Origin: Anaeramoeba ignava
Taxonomy: Eukaryota; Metamonada; Anaeramoebidae
Assembly (NCBI GenBank): GCA_028826165.1
Contig: JAPDFW010000125.1
Span: forward strand, 592,001-656,000
Length of the DNA stretch: 64,000 nucleotides
Direction of reading: 5' to 3'
The notes below the pieces were generated by a model. The model searched no databases. It saw nothing but the letters and a program-made list of their open reading frames with translations, and was not told the DNA's origin. Both the position numbers and the translations under genes were made by a program. Below, one piece after another: positions 36,101 through 48,410 of the stretch (within the stretch, counting starts at the first letter, position 1; each line of letters starts with the position of its first letter).

Positions 36101-36287
36101 AAAAGAAAACGTTAAAAAAAGTTTAATTTAAAAATTTAAATTTTTTTTAATCAATAAATTATTAAATTAATCAATAAATTGTTTTTATTTTTGTGTTTTG
36201 GAATTTATTATAAAAAAAAAAGGAAGAAAATATAAATATAAATAAATAAACAAACTTGATTGAATTATTGCTTTGCTTATCATTCAT
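33189..36287 (-). CDS. Sin3-type transcriptional corepressor homologue (one apparent frameshift)
   Basis: Exons 36287-36256, 36076-34690, 34619-33924 and 33823-33189 give about 916 residues. The N-terminus has two PAH-like four-helix segments (FNGLMQKYQNNQLNIESFLF; FELLLDQFQNNKIPEYSF). Then comes a basic Pro/Arg/Lys stretch with AT-hook-like GRPPRGRG, and the histone-deacetylase-interaction region (LQFHSRFVTNMLEVLKIIES, KDPLLYLPFIFHRV, LRNEWNRNIEKNFREWNDFY) and Sin3 C-terminal region (INHIYHDLSIFEQISLLLKN, FYGENRFYQFLIFYHLLYSQ). Sin3 scaffolds histone deacetylase complexes in the nucleus. Within exon 2 the frame breaks at about 35012-35030: one base seems missing from an A/T run, and restoring a single base would join both parts and also make the downstream splice phase correct. 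That could be a sequencing error or a real lesion. Sequence is divergent but the order of motifs is right. Confidence 0.78.
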
Positions 36288-36630
36288 TTTGCTTTTGTTT
36301 TTTGTTTTTTTTTTGTTTTTTGTTAATTTAAATTAATTTAATTAATAAAAAAAAAAAAAAAGAAGAAAAAAAATTTTTATTAAAAAGAAGGGAGAAAAAA
36401 ATGAAAAAAAAATTAAATTTTTCCACTTTTTAATTTAAAAAAGGAGAAATTTTTTAAAAAGTTTATTATTTTGATTCTATTTTAATATTTAAGTTTATTT
36501 TATAATAAGAGTTTTATCAAATAAGTTTTTAAAATTAATATTTTACTTTAAAATAAATTATAAAAAAATTTTTTTAATTAAAATAAATAATCATTTTTTC
36601 TTTTCTTTTCTTCTTTCTTTTCCTAATAAA
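36288..36630. promoter_or_regulatory. Divergent promoter region between Sin3 and ferlin genes
   Basis: A 343-base region between two start codons pointing apart. It holds A/T runs and two copies of a GGAGAAA motif in A-rich context at 36390-36396 (AAGGGAGAAAAAA) and 36441-36448 (AAAAAAGGAGAAA). The same motif recurs in other upstream regions of the window, so it is a candidate promoter element. No open frame of note. Confidence 0.45.
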
Positions 36631-39600
36631 ATGTCAATAAAAGTTGATCCTAAACATCTTGATTCAACTGGAAAAACAGATTTTCAAATCAGATTACATC
36701 TTATTGAATGTAGAGAACTTAAGGGAAAGTAAATAAATTAAAATTTTTTTTTTCTTAATATTTAAAAGCAAAAAATAATTTAATTTAATTTAAATTAAAA
36801 AATTTTTTTTTGCTTTTAAATTCCCTAATAAAAAGATTTCCGAATTAAATATAAAATTAAACACAAAATTAAACACAAAATTCAATATCAAATTCAATAT
36901 AAAATTAAATATAAAATTAAATATAAAATTAAATATCAAATTCAATATCAAATTAAATATCAAATTAAATATCTAATATTTATATTATTAAATTCAATTA
37001 AATATTTAATATTTATATTATTAAATTTAATTAAATATTTAATATTTATATTATTAAATTAAATTAAATATTTAATATTTATATTATTAAATTCAAATTA
37101 AATATTTAAAATTAAATATTAAAAAATTTAAATATAATTAAATATTTATATTTATATTATTAAATTTAATTAAATATTTAATATTTATATTATTAAATAT
37201 CAAATTAAATATTTAATATTTATATTATTAAATATCAAATTAAATATTTAATATTTATATTATTAAATATCAAATTAAATATTTAATATTTATATTATTA
37301 AATATCAAATTAAATATTTAATATTTATATTATTAAATATCAAATTAAATATTTAATATTTATATTATCAAATATCAAATTAAATATTTAATATTTATAT
37401 TATTAAATTTAATTAAATATTTAATATTTATATTATTAAATTTAATTAAATATTTAATATTTATATTATTAAATTTAATTAAATACTTAATATTTATATT
37501 ATTAAATATCAAATTAAACACAAAATTAAATATTTAATATTTATATTATTAAATATCAAATTAAACACAAATTAAATATTTAATATTTATATTATTAAAT
37601 TTAATTAAATATTTAATATTTATATTATTAAATTTAATTAAATATTTAATATTTATATTATTAAATATCAAATTAAATATTTAATATTTATATTATTAAA
37701 TTTATTTAAATATCTTAGAGGTTCAAATGCACTTAGTGATCCAGTAGGAGTTGTTTCTGTAGATGGAAAAAAACAAACTACAGAAGTTTTTAAAAATACA
37801 TTATCTTGTACTTTTGATCATTTAATGTTTTTTGAAAACAAATGGAAACCAGAAGAAACACAATCTAAAACAGTTTTGATACAAATTTATGATTCTAACA
37901 CAATTCGAAGAAATGTTTTAATTGTAAAATATTATTCAAATCAAAAATATTCCAAATAAAAATAATTATAAATATAAATATAAATATAAATATAAATATA
38001 AATATAAATATAAATATAAATATAAATATAAATATAAATATAAATATAAATATAAATATAAATATAAATATAAAATATAATATAAAATATAAAATATAAA
38101 TATAAATATAAATATAAATATAAATATAAATATAAATATAAATATAAATATAAATATAAATATAAATATAAATATAAATATAAATATAAATATAAATATA
38201 AATATAAATATAAATATAAATATAAATATAAATATAAATATTTAAAATATAAAATATAAAAAAATAAAAATATAAATAAAATATAAAATATAATATAAAA
38301 TATAAATATAAATATATTTAAAATATAAATATAAATATTTAAAATATAAATATAAATATTTAAAATATAAATATAAATATTTAAAATATAAATATAAATA
38401 TAAATATAATTATAAATATAAATAAATATAATTTAAAAATATAAATATAAATATAAATATAATTATAAATATAAATATAAATATAAATATAAATATAAAT
38501 ATAAATATAAATATAAAAATATAAATATAAATATAAATATAAATATAAATATAAATAATATAAATATAAATATCAATATAAATATAAATATTCATAAATA
38601 TTTAAATTAAAATGTCAAAAATTAGGGACAATACGGTCTCGATATCCCATTTGTTCACGGAGAAAAAGGTCATGAAATCTGGCATCGTTGGGCAATTATA
38701 ATCAATCCAGAAAAAGAAACCGGAGCACAAGGATTCATTAAATTTTCATGCACAGTTTTAGGACCAGGAGACGAATCACCAACTCACGAAAACGATGATC
38801 TTGATGATGATGCCGAAAAAGAAGAGCCAGATAAACCTCAAGATCTACAATCACTGATTCTGCGCCCACCACAACTTGATATTGTAGGATATCAACTGAG
38901 TATATTTTGTTACCGCGCTGAAGATTTACCTAAAATGGATACTTTTGGAAAAGTTGATCCTTTTATCGAAGCTCATTTCGGTGGAAATAAATTATTAAGA
39001 ACAAAAGTTAAGAAGAAGACCTTCACACCTGTTTGGAACGAGGAATTGCGTCTTCCAGCTTATGTGCCAAGCCTGTCAAACTCAATTGAGATCAAGTTAT
39101 TTGATTGGGAAAGATCATCCAAAAATAACGATCTTATTTCAAGTACTTACTTCAGATTTTCTGACGTGCAAATGCAAACCGTCTCACCAAGATGGGTTAA
39201 CTTCTATGGACCACCAAAAGGCAATGTGAGAACAATGTTCAAAAAAGGTCATACTGAGGAAACAGAGTATAAAGGAAGAGCGTTACTTGCGCTCCAAGCA
39301 TCTCCTTATGAAAACCCTGTTTTGGAAGCTACTCCTGTTAATTCTTGCAAAGAACCTCAAGTCGAGAAATATGTGATTCGGTTTGATTTATTCGAGGGTA
39401 ATGAATTCAATACAAACGCGTTGGAAAATTGTTTTGTCGAACTTTCTATCGGAAAAAATTTGATCAGAAGTAAAACACTTTCCACAAAAAAAGGAACTGT
39501 CAGTTGGTATGAACAGTTAAAGGATTTTGTTGTTGAATTCCCAGCAGATATAACACAGATTCCGGATTTGTTCATTAATGTATATTTCAAAAACAAAATG

Positions 39601-42498
39601 CTTGGGAAGGCACGAGTGGGATTTGTTCGTTATAAATTCGAGGAAATCAATTCTGTCAATAATACACCAAGATGGAGCATGTTGGAACCAGACAAGAAAT
39701 CGCCTGCATATAAATCAGAAAGAATACCTGGGTTTCTGCTTTATCGAATTGATGCAGGAAAAGCTACAACAATAGCAAAATATCCACGAGTAAAACTTTC
39801 TCAGCCTGTGACAAAAAAATACGAGTTTCGGGCGTATATCTACCAAGGAAAGGATCTCCCGCCTGCAGATAAAACAGGATTATCAGATCCATACTGTGTG
39901 GTTCGAATCGGGAAAACTGCCAAAAAGACCTCAAGAAAGGAGGAAACATTATATCCAACTTGGTACGAAATTGTCACCTTTCAAGTCGATCTTCCCGAGC
40001 CATTAAATCTCGCGCCTGATGTTGTTGTATTATGCTACGACTGGGATCAAATTGGCGGTGATGACTTCCTCGGAAGATTCTCTGTAAAGACCTCGCAACT
40101 TTCTAAGCGTTTCCCTCCAGCACCAAAATGGTACGACCTTTGGGTCGACGATCCTTCCATTATTTACGGCAGCGTTTTGGCTTCTTTTCAACTTGTTCCT
40201 GTCGAAGAAATCAGCGCTTATCCTCTCCCTAAATCAATTGCTCCTGAATTCAAAGACTGTCTTCTGCAAGTTTCTGTTGTTGGTTTGCGAGGATTGTTGC
40301 CGTTCAAAATGAGTAGAATAAAAGAACCTTATATTGAATTTGATCTCTCACAAGGAACAGTGCAAAAGGACAAGGAAAGGAAGAAATTCACCTTTACAAC
40401 CGAACCCTCTGCCGCACCCTCAGGATCAAATCCCAACCATCTTCAGGTTTTCCGCGCACCTGTCAAAATCCCTTTGAATCATATTTTTGCTTCATCTGTA
40501 ATGCTCCGTGTTTTCGATAAAAAGTCACTCGGAAAAAAAACAATTGCGACAGGCGCAATTTCTCTTGCTCAATTTATACCGTGGGCAAATGTTCCGTTAG
40601 AAAATGTCAATTTGCCCCCTATTGTGGACACTATACCCGGCGCTACAAAAGACGGAGAACCTCTTGATGAAGACACAGAAGAAGAGCAGAAGGAAATCAA
40701 AATCATTCCGGATGAAATTCCAATTAATATCGAAGAAGTTAATGAAGAATTTGAAGATGCAATTGTCTTCGATAACCGTCCAAGTGCCGGAGGATTTGTC
40801 GGAATGAGAACTATTCCTGATGTCGATCCGCAACGGCCCCAATTCAGTGATGATGACCCTCTCGAAATTGAAGATAACGAGGATGAAGATCCATTCAAAG
40901 ATCCGAAAAAAGGAAAGCCCAAATGTCAGCATGAACTCGAGCATGAATTGAAAGACATCCCATTTTTGGAGTACGAGCTTAGTAGAGGCAAAGTGCGCGG
41001 ATTAACGTTCTTTGAGAAGATGTTCCGCGACAAATCTCTGAATCCAAACACAAAAAGAGTTGTTGGAAAATTCAAGGGAAACTTTAAAATTTACGAGGAA
41101 ACAGATAAAGAAAAAATTGAAGCCGAACCGAATTTAAAAGATCTATTTCGGCCTAAGAGAATGGTAGTTCGGGCTTACATTCTGCGTGGGATGTCACTTG
41201 TTCCAAAAGATCCAAACGGAAGCAGCGATCCTTTTATTGTTGTTTCAACAGGAAAAGATGATGAGTTCAATTTTAGCGATCGAGAAAACTATCATCCAAA
41301 AACACTTCGTCCTGATTTCTACAAGTGTTATGAGTTGCCTTGTTTTATTCCAGGAAACTCTGAGTTGAAAATCTCTGTTTATGATTATGATAAAATTACT
41401 TCAGATGATCTTATCGGAGTGACAACTATAGATCTTGAAAACAGATGGTTCTGTGATGAGTGGAAGAATATGAATCCCAAGCCTATTGAATACCGCACAT
41501 TATGGGCACCAACTTCTCGCAACCCGCAGGGTAAGCTTGAGATGTGGATTGAGATCTTGACTGAAGAGGAAGCGCGCAACACACCGAAAACACCACTAGA
41601 GGCACCAAAACCTGAGTCTTTTGAGCTCAGAGCGGTTGCATGGAATACAAAGGATGTAGTGTTTAAAGACAAACGCATGAGCGATATTTTTATCACGTGT
41701 CAGCTGAATGAAGGCAAGAGGCAAAAAAGTGATATTCATTGGAGAAGTACTGATGGAAATGGCGCTTTTAATTGGAGATTTGTTTTTCCTTTACAGCTCC
41801 CTACTAGAGTCCCAAGATTCAAATTCCAACTTTGGGATCAAGATATTCTTAATCCTAATGATAGTATTGCTGAGGCTGTTCTTAATCTTCATTCTTTCTT
41901 TAAGAAAGCTTATAGGCTCAAATCTGAACAAAATATTAAAAAACAATGGATTGATATGTTTCATCCTAATTTTCAAGGTAAACAAGGTAGTTTGGAATTG
42001 CAAATTGATTTGTTGACTGAAGCTGAGGCTTTAGCTAAGCCTGTTGGGAAAGGAAGAAAGGAACCAAATGATCATCCTCATCTTGATCAACCTGTAAAAT
42101 ATTTAATTTTCAAATCAATTTCAATTTTCAAATTAATTTTAATTTTCAAATCAATTTTAATTTTCAAATCAATTTTAATTTTCAAATCAATTTTAATTTA
42201 TATTTTAATTTTCAAATCAATTTTCAAATCAATTTTAATTTCAATTTTAATTTTAATATTAATTTTAATTTTCAAATCAATTTTAATTTTAATTTTAATT
42301 TTCAAATCAATTTTAATTTTAATTTAAATTTTAATTTCAAAAAAGATTCGTCCTCTTTCAAGTATTGCTCCTTGGAGAGTAGATAAATGGTTCAAATTCG
42401 GTTGGAAAAAACATCGTGGAAAAGTTTTCTGTTGTCTTTGTTCTTGTTGTGTTTGCGCAATTATTATTATTATAGTTCTTGCTAAATTTGCTATTTAA
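36631..42498 (+). CDS. Ferlin: multi-C2 tail-anchored membrane protein
   Basis: Four exons, 36631-36728, 37719-37923, 38626-42093 and 42346-42498, give 1,307 residues. An N-terminal C2 domain is followed by the FerI element ([23 protein letters not shown]). Then come about six further C2 domains; the clearest begin near [62 protein letters not shown] and [15 protein letters not shown]. Several keep calcium-binding Asp residues ([28 protein letters not shown]). The last exon codes a Cys-rich border ([13 protein letters not shown]) and a single C-terminal membrane span, the ferlin topology. Ferlins act in calcium-triggered membrane fusion and repair. The main exon is visibly richer in G and C than its neighbours. 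Introns 1 and 2 are A/T repeat arrays of 990 and 702 bases. Confidence 0.93.
36729..37718 (+). repeat. Ferlin intron 1: roughly 30-bp tandem repeat
   Basis: After an initial irregular part the intron is a tandem array of a unit like AAATTAAATATTTAATATTT plus ATATTATT, with variants ATATCAAATT and TTTAATT, repeated from about 36960 to 37705. Confidence 0.9.
37924..38625 (+). repeat. Ferlin intron 2: AAATAT hexamer array
   Basis: From about 37965 to 38590 the intron is AAATAT repeated, with short interruptions (AATATTTAAAAT) between 38240 and 38400. It ends in ATTAG before the FerI exon. Confidence 0.95.
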
Positions 42499-42991
42499 TC
42501 CAAAAACAAAACAAAACAAAACAAAACTTCAATTTTCCTTCTTCTTTTTCTTTTCAAAACATCAAAAATCATTCATTCCTTTTTTTTTCACTTTTTTTTT
42601 CACTTTTTTTTTCACTTTTTTTTTCACTTTCTTTTTTCTTTTTTATTTTTAATTTTTGAGTAAATCTTTTCAATTTTTACTTTAAAAATTAAAATCAAAA
42701 TCAAAATTAAATTTTAAATCTAAATCAAATTTTAAATCAAAATCAAAATCAAAATTAAAATCAAAATTAAATATTAAATTAAACATGGAAACTAAACTTG
42801 ATCTTTTTGTTCCATAATTAATTTTTCTCCTTTTAAATTTAATTTTGTTTTTGTTTACTTTAATTTTTTCTCCTTTTAAATCTTTGCTTTTTTTTTGATT
42901 GGATTAAATTAAATTAAATTAAAATCAATTAAAATCAATTTATCTTGATTTTTATTTTTGTCTCTCTTTTTTTTTTGGTTTGTTTGACCAA
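42499..42991. promoter_or_regulatory. Intergenic region upstream of the ML-domain gene
   Basis: Contains TTTTTTTTCAC repeats near 42580-42625, an AAATCAAAATT array at 42690-42775, and two TTCTCCTTTT motifs (about 42826-42834 and 42868-42876), the complement of the GGAGAAA motif seen at other upstream regions. A short ATG frame at 42785 (METKLDLFVP) ends at once and is not counted as a gene. Confidence 0.45.
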
Positions 42992-45038
42992 ATGAAACTC
43001 TTAACAACTTTTTTATTTTTAGTTATTTTATTGAGCTTTTCTTTTGCATCTTTTTTTTCCCATAATTGTGGTGAAGATACAGACCCAATGGTTGTTCAAT
43101 ACTATGATTTTCCAGATGATTTCCTTCGGATTGATCAACCTCTTACTTTTTCATTTAATTATTCACTTGCCCCTGGTTCATCTATGCAACAAGGTTCAAC
43201 AGTTACATTCACAGTAAATAAGAGATTCTTAAATTAATTTTTTTTTTTGACTTATTTTTTTTCTTTTTGTAAACCAATAGATTTGGTATCAAGATTTTAC
43301 TGGAGATCCTTGGATGGTAATTCCTGCTGACGTTTGTTCAATTTCTAATCAAGTTAAGTGCCCAGTTTTACCTGGTAATTATACTTGGGAAGAAACAAAT
43401 TTTCAGTAAGTTTTTCTTCACCGTTTCAAATTAAATTAAATCAAATCAAATTAAATCAAATCAAATCAAATCAAATTAAATCAAATCGAATTCAAATCAA
43501 ATCAAATTAAATTAAATTAAATCAAATCAAATTAAATCAAATTAAATCAAATTAAATCAAATTCAAATCAAATCAAATTAAATTAAATCAAATTAAATCA
43601 AATTAAATCAAATTAAATCAAATTAAATCAAATTAAATCAAATTAAATCAAATTAAATTAAATTAAATTTTTTGATTGATATTTTTCTTTCTTCTTTTCT
43701 TTCTCAATTTTTTATCCTTTATTCTAATTTAGAGTTCCTGACTTCCCTTTAGGACAATGGAAAGCTCAAATTCTTATCACTAATTCCACAACCCGTTTTA
43801 TTTGCAATGAAATTTATTTTACTACAAATAACGGATCATCTCCTTATCCTCCAAGTTGTGAATTTAATTCTTCTTATGAATTCAAAACATTCTTACCAGA
43901 ATCAAATGTTCATTTCGAAAATTCTGATGTTACTAATCGACAGATGGGCGATTGGCTACAAGTAAAATTTATCCTATTCTATTCTTTTGATTTTCCTTTA
44001 TTCCTTTATTCATTCTTTCTTTTTCTATTTTTTAGATAGGTTCTTTAGGAAGTTGGGGAAATTGGGATAATATTTCTTTTACATCAATGACTGAAACTCC
44101 AGATAGTATTTTCTTTTTCTATTAATATTATTAATCTTTTTATTTATATTTTTATTTATATTGTTATTTTGATAGATTCCTTTGGAAACACTTTAAATGC
44201 CTCTCAATTTTTGTGGGCTGTAAATGCTACAATTTCAGAAATTCTTACTGACTCCACTTATTATGCTTATCAATATTCAGGAAATTTTTGGATTGGAAGT
44301 GTAGAATTAGATATGAATTCATGGAGATTTCCATTTATTAAAGGGGATATTGTTTTCGTTGAAAAATATTTGAAATCAAATTTAGCATTATCATCTCTTT
44401 TAGGAAAAGTTGATGTAATTCCAGCTTCTTCTTTCCCAATTGGTTTGTTATTGATTTCTATTTCTATTTCTAATTCTATTTCTAATTCTAATTCTAATTC
44501 TATTTCTATTTCTATTTCTATTTCTATTTCTATTTCTATTTCTATTTCTATTTCTATTTCTATTTCTATTTGAATCTAATCACTTTTTTTATTTTTTAAT
44601 TTAAAATAGGTTGGGATGGTCCTGTTTTATTTGGTAGACTTAATCCAGGAAAAGTAACAATCGATATTGGAACCAGAATTTTAACAATTTCAAAAAGTGG
44701 AATTCTTTGTCAATGCCCAGTTGATGTATGTGGAGTTTGTGGTGGAGGTAAAATTAATATCAAATTCAAAATAATTCAAAATTCAAAATAATTCAAAATT
44801 CAAATTCTTTTGTGATTTTATAGATGGTTCAACTTGTCAAACATCTACTTCAAAATCTAAGACAGGAATTATTGCTGCTTCTGTTGTTGTTCCTGTTGTT
44901 GTTATTTCGGTGCTTATTATTGTATTTGTTATTTATCCAAAACGCAAAGCTAAAAAGAAAATGGCAGATGATATCATGAATCCAAATCTTTCTTCACAAA
45001 AATCAGGCAATTGGACACAAATTGCGGATATCAATTAG
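42992..45038 (+). CDS. Secreted-pathway type I membrane protein with N-terminal ML (lipid-recognition) domain
   Basis: Seven exons (42992-43213, 43281-43405, 43733-43961, 44036-44105, 44176-44442, 44610-44747, 44824-45038) give 421 residues. Residues 1-19 are a signal peptide (MKLLTTFLFLVILLSFSFA). Residues about 25-140 match the ML/NPC2 pattern: paired cysteines, CPVLPGNYTW, then VPDFPLGQWKAQILI and a final cysteine (FICNEIYF). A second extracellular region of unknown type follows (GSLGSWGNWDNISF, FIKGDIVFVEKYL), then CPVDVCGVCGGDGSTC, a Cys-rich motif also found in extracellular proteins such as ADAMTS family members. A hydrophobic span (IIAASVVVPVVVISVLIIVFV) and a basic cytoplasmic tail end the protein. 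I infer a membrane-anchored lipid-binding receptor in the endolysosomal or surface membrane. ATG at 42992 is chosen; the frame upstream to 42980 has no ATG. Confidence 0.85.
43410..43675 (+). repeat. Intron 2 of the ML gene: AAATC/AAATT pentamer array
   Basis: Repeated AAATT and AAATC pentamers (for example AAATCAAATT) from 43430 to 43670. Intron 5 of the same gene (44455-44570) is a different unit, TTTCTA. Confidence 0.9.
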
Positions 45039-47031
45039 CAGAAAAGAAATCAACACTTTTCTTTTATTTTCTTTTATTTTCTTTCCTTTTTTGAGTTTAA
45101 AAAATTTTGGAAAATTCATCATTTCGAAAAGGAAATTCACAAGAAATAAAAAATTCTCAATCAATTAATCAATAAATTTTTATCAACAATTTCATATAAA
45201 TATTTTTATTGAAATAGATCTTTTAAAGAAATTAAACACAACTGAAAGAAATTTATATTTAATAAATAAAATATTTTGATTAATTTATTTTAATAATTTT
45301 AAATAATAATTATTAATTTTAAATTTATAAATTATTTTAAAATAATATTTATAATAAATTTATAATTAAATATTAATTCAAACATATTTAAAAATATTTA
45401 TATTTAATAAATAAAATATTTTAATTAATTTATTATAATAATTTTAAATAATAATAATTAATTTTAAATTTATAAATTATTTTAAAATTATATTTATAAT
45501 AAATTTATAATTAAATATTAAATTCAAATATAACCAAAAATATTTATATTTAATAAATAAAATATTTTTAATTAATTTATTATAATAATTTTAATTAATA
45601 ATAATTAATTTTAAATTTATAAAATTATTTTAAAATAATATTTATAATAAATTTTTTAAATTTATTTAAATATATTTAAAAATATTGATATTTAATAAAT
45701 AAAAATATTTTAATTAATTTATTATAATAATTTTAAATAATAATAATTAATTTTAAATTTATAAATTATTTTAAAATAATATTTATAATAAATTTTTATA
45801 ATTAAATATTAATTCAAATATAATTAAAAATATTGATATTTAATAAATAAAATATTTTAATTAATTTATTATAATAATTTTAAATAATAATAATTAATTT
45901 TTAAATTTATAAATTATTTTAAAATAATATTTATAATAAATTTATAATTAAATATTAATTCAAACATATTCAAAAATATTTATATTTAATAAATAAAATA
46001 TTTTAATTAATTTATTTTAATAATTTTAAATAATAATAATTAATTTTTAAATTTATAAATTATTTCAAAATAATATTTATAATAAATTTATAATTAAATA
46101 TTAATTCAAACATAATTAAAAATATTTATATTTAATAAATAAAATATTTTAATTAATTTATTATAATAATTTTAAATAATAATAATTAATTTTAAATTTA
46201 TAAATTATTTTAAAATTATATTTATAATAAATTTATAATTAAATATTAACTCAAATATAATTAAAAATATTTAATAAATAAAATATTTTAATTAATTTAT
46301 TATAATAATTTTAAATAATAATAATTAATTATAAATTTATAAATTATTTTAAAATTATATTTATAATAAAATTATAATTAAATATTAATTTAAATATAAT
46401 TAAAAATGTTGATATTTAATAAATAAAATATTTTAACTATAATAATTTTAAATAATAATAAATAATTTTAAATTTATAAATTATTTAAAATAATATTTTA
46501 ATAAATTTATAATTAAATATTAATTTAAAATATATTTAAAAATATTTATATTTAATAAATAAAATATTTTAATTAATTTATTTTAATAATTTTAAATAAT
46601 TAATTAATTTTAAATTTATAAATTATTTTGAAATAATATTTATAATAAATTTATAATCAAATATTAATTCAAATATATTTAAAAATATTAATATTTAATA
46701 AATAAAATATTTTAATTAATTTATTATAATAATTTTAAATAATAATAATTAATTTTAAATTTATAAATTATTTTAAAATAATATTTATAATAAATTTATA
46801 ATTAAATATTAATTCAAACATGACATTGAAAAAAGAAAAAAAAAAGAAAATTTTTTAATTAAAAAAAAAAAAGCAAAAAAAAAAAATTTATTTAATTAAA
46901 AGAAAGAAAGAAAAAGCAAAAATTTTTGCTCTTTTTTTGTTTTATTTTTTTTTATTTATAAAAAAAATTTTTTTTTTTTAAATTTTTTTTCATTTTTTTT
47001 CAATTGAAAATAATAATAACAAAAACAAAAA
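45039..47031. repeat. Intergenic satellite: about eleven copies of a roughly 145-bp AT repeat
   Basis: From about 45240 to 46820 a unit containing ATATTTAATAAATAAAATAT, AATTAATTTATTATAATAAT, AATTTTAAATTTATAAATTA and ATTAATTCAAACAT recurs. Copies of the AATAAATAAAATATTTT marker start near 45256, 45403, 45547, 45691, 45838, 45983, 46131, 46270, 46413, 46554 and 46696, giving a step of 139-148 bases. It lies between two rightward genes. After it come A and T runs with GCAAAAA motifs (46873, 46916) leading to the next start. No coding sequence seen. Confidence 0.88.
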
Positions 47032-48410
47032 ATGACTGAAAATAAAGCTGATCCAAAACTTCAAGAACAAATTAAGCAATTCAAAGCAAATCAACTTAAA
47101 CATGCTAAAACTAAAGAAACAAACCAACCAATAAATGGTAAAAAAAACACAAAATTTATTTTAAACTGTTTTTCCTATTTTTTTTTTTTAATTAAAAAAA
47201 AATCAATCAAAAAAAAAAATTAAAAATAGAAATCAAACTTAAGGAAGATATTAAGAAATTTGATGCAACTCATTTAAAACACACTGAAGTTAAAGAAAAA
47301 AACCCACAACTTCAAGGTAAATTAAAATTCATTTATAAAATTCAATTAAAAATTATATTAAAAAAAATCAATCAAAAAAAAAAAATTAAAAATAGAAATC
47401 AAACTTAAGGAAGATATTAAGAAATTTGATGCAACTCATTTAAAACATGCTGAAGTTAAAGAAAAAAATCCACAACTTGAAGGTAAATTAAATTGAGAAA
47501 AAAAAATTTCAATCAAAATGAGATCTAATTAAAATTTAAAAATTTCAAATTAAAAATTATATTAAAAATAGAAATGAAACTTAAGGAAGATATTAAGAAA
47601 TTTGATGCAACTCATTTAAAACATGCTGAAGTTAAAGAAAAAAATCCACAACTTCAAGGTAAATTAAAATTCATTTATAAAATTCAATTAAAAATTATAT
47701 TAAAAAAAATCAATCAAAAAAAAAATTAAAAATAGAAATGAAACTTAAAGAAGATATTAAGAAATTTGATGCAACTCATTTAAAACATGCTGAAGTTAAA
47801 GAAAAAAACCCACAACTTGAAGGTAAATTAAAATTAAAATTAAAATTCATTTATAAAAATAAAATTAAAATTCATTTATAAAATTAAAATTAAAATTAAA
47901 ATTAAAATTAAAATTAAAATTAAAATTAAAATTAAAATTAAAATTAAAATTAAAATTAAAATTAAAATTAAAATTAAAATTAAAATTAAAATTAAAATTA
48001 AAATTAAAATTAAATTTAAAATTAAAATTAAAAATAAAATTAAAATTAAAAATTAAAAATAGAAATGAAACTTAAGGAAGATATTAAGAAATTTGATGCA
48101 ACTCATTTAAAACATGCTGAAGTTCAAGAGAAAAAACCAATCAGTAAAATTATCCAAATTTTATAAAATATTATTCAAAAAATTAATTAATTAATTAATT
48201 TAAAAAAAAAAAGGTTTGAAAACAATTTTTGATGGAATTGATAAGAATAAAAATGGATTCCTCGAATTCTCTGAAATCAAATTGTATGCAAATGATTTAT
48301 TTGGAAAAGAAGCTACTGATGAAGAAGCCAAACAATTATTTGATGAAATGGATGGAAACAAAGATGGCAAGATTACTTTTGAAGAATTCAAAAATTGGAT
48401 GGAAAAATAA
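47032..48410 (+). CDS. Six-repeat beta-thymosin-like actin-binding protein with C-terminal EF-hand pair
   Basis: Seven exons, 47032-47137, 47230-47316, 47396-47482, 47572-47658, 47736-47822, 48063-48143 and 48214-48410, give 243 residues. Exons 2-5 are each 87 nt and exon 6 is 81 nt; all are phase 1-1 and encode one 29-residue repeat such as EIKLKEDIKKFDATHLKHAE, followed by VKEKNPQL. This is the beta-thymosin/WH2 pattern: an amphipathic helix, the LKHAE (LKKTE-like) actin contact and a KEKNP tail. Exon 1 holds a more diverged repeat (LKHAKTKETNQP). The last exon has two canonical EF-hand loops (DKNKNGFLEFSE, DGNKDGKITFEE). Multi-repeat beta-thymosins (actobindin, ciboulot) sequester or deliver G-actin; the EF-hands suggest calcium control. 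The repeat exons and their introns are near-identical, so they duplicated recently. Confidence 0.9.
47823..48062 (+). repeat. Intron 5 of the beta-thymosin gene: AAAATT array
   Basis: About 200 bases of AAAATT repeats. The other introns between repeat exons are short (77-92 nt) and share the block TCAATCAAAAAAAAAA with the acceptor TTAAAAATAG. Confidence 0.9.

Noticed and set aside
40569-40944. Antisense open frames inside the ferlin exon (also 39357, 41385, 41791)
   Set aside because: Shadows of a strongly supported coding exon in higher-G+C sequence; no start context or homology.
45240-46820. CRISPR array
   Set aside because: Units are contiguous with no unique spacers, and the genome is eukaryotic.
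48200-48391. Minus-strand 63-codon frame opposite the EF-hands
   Set aside because: Antisense shadow of the canonical EF-hand exon.
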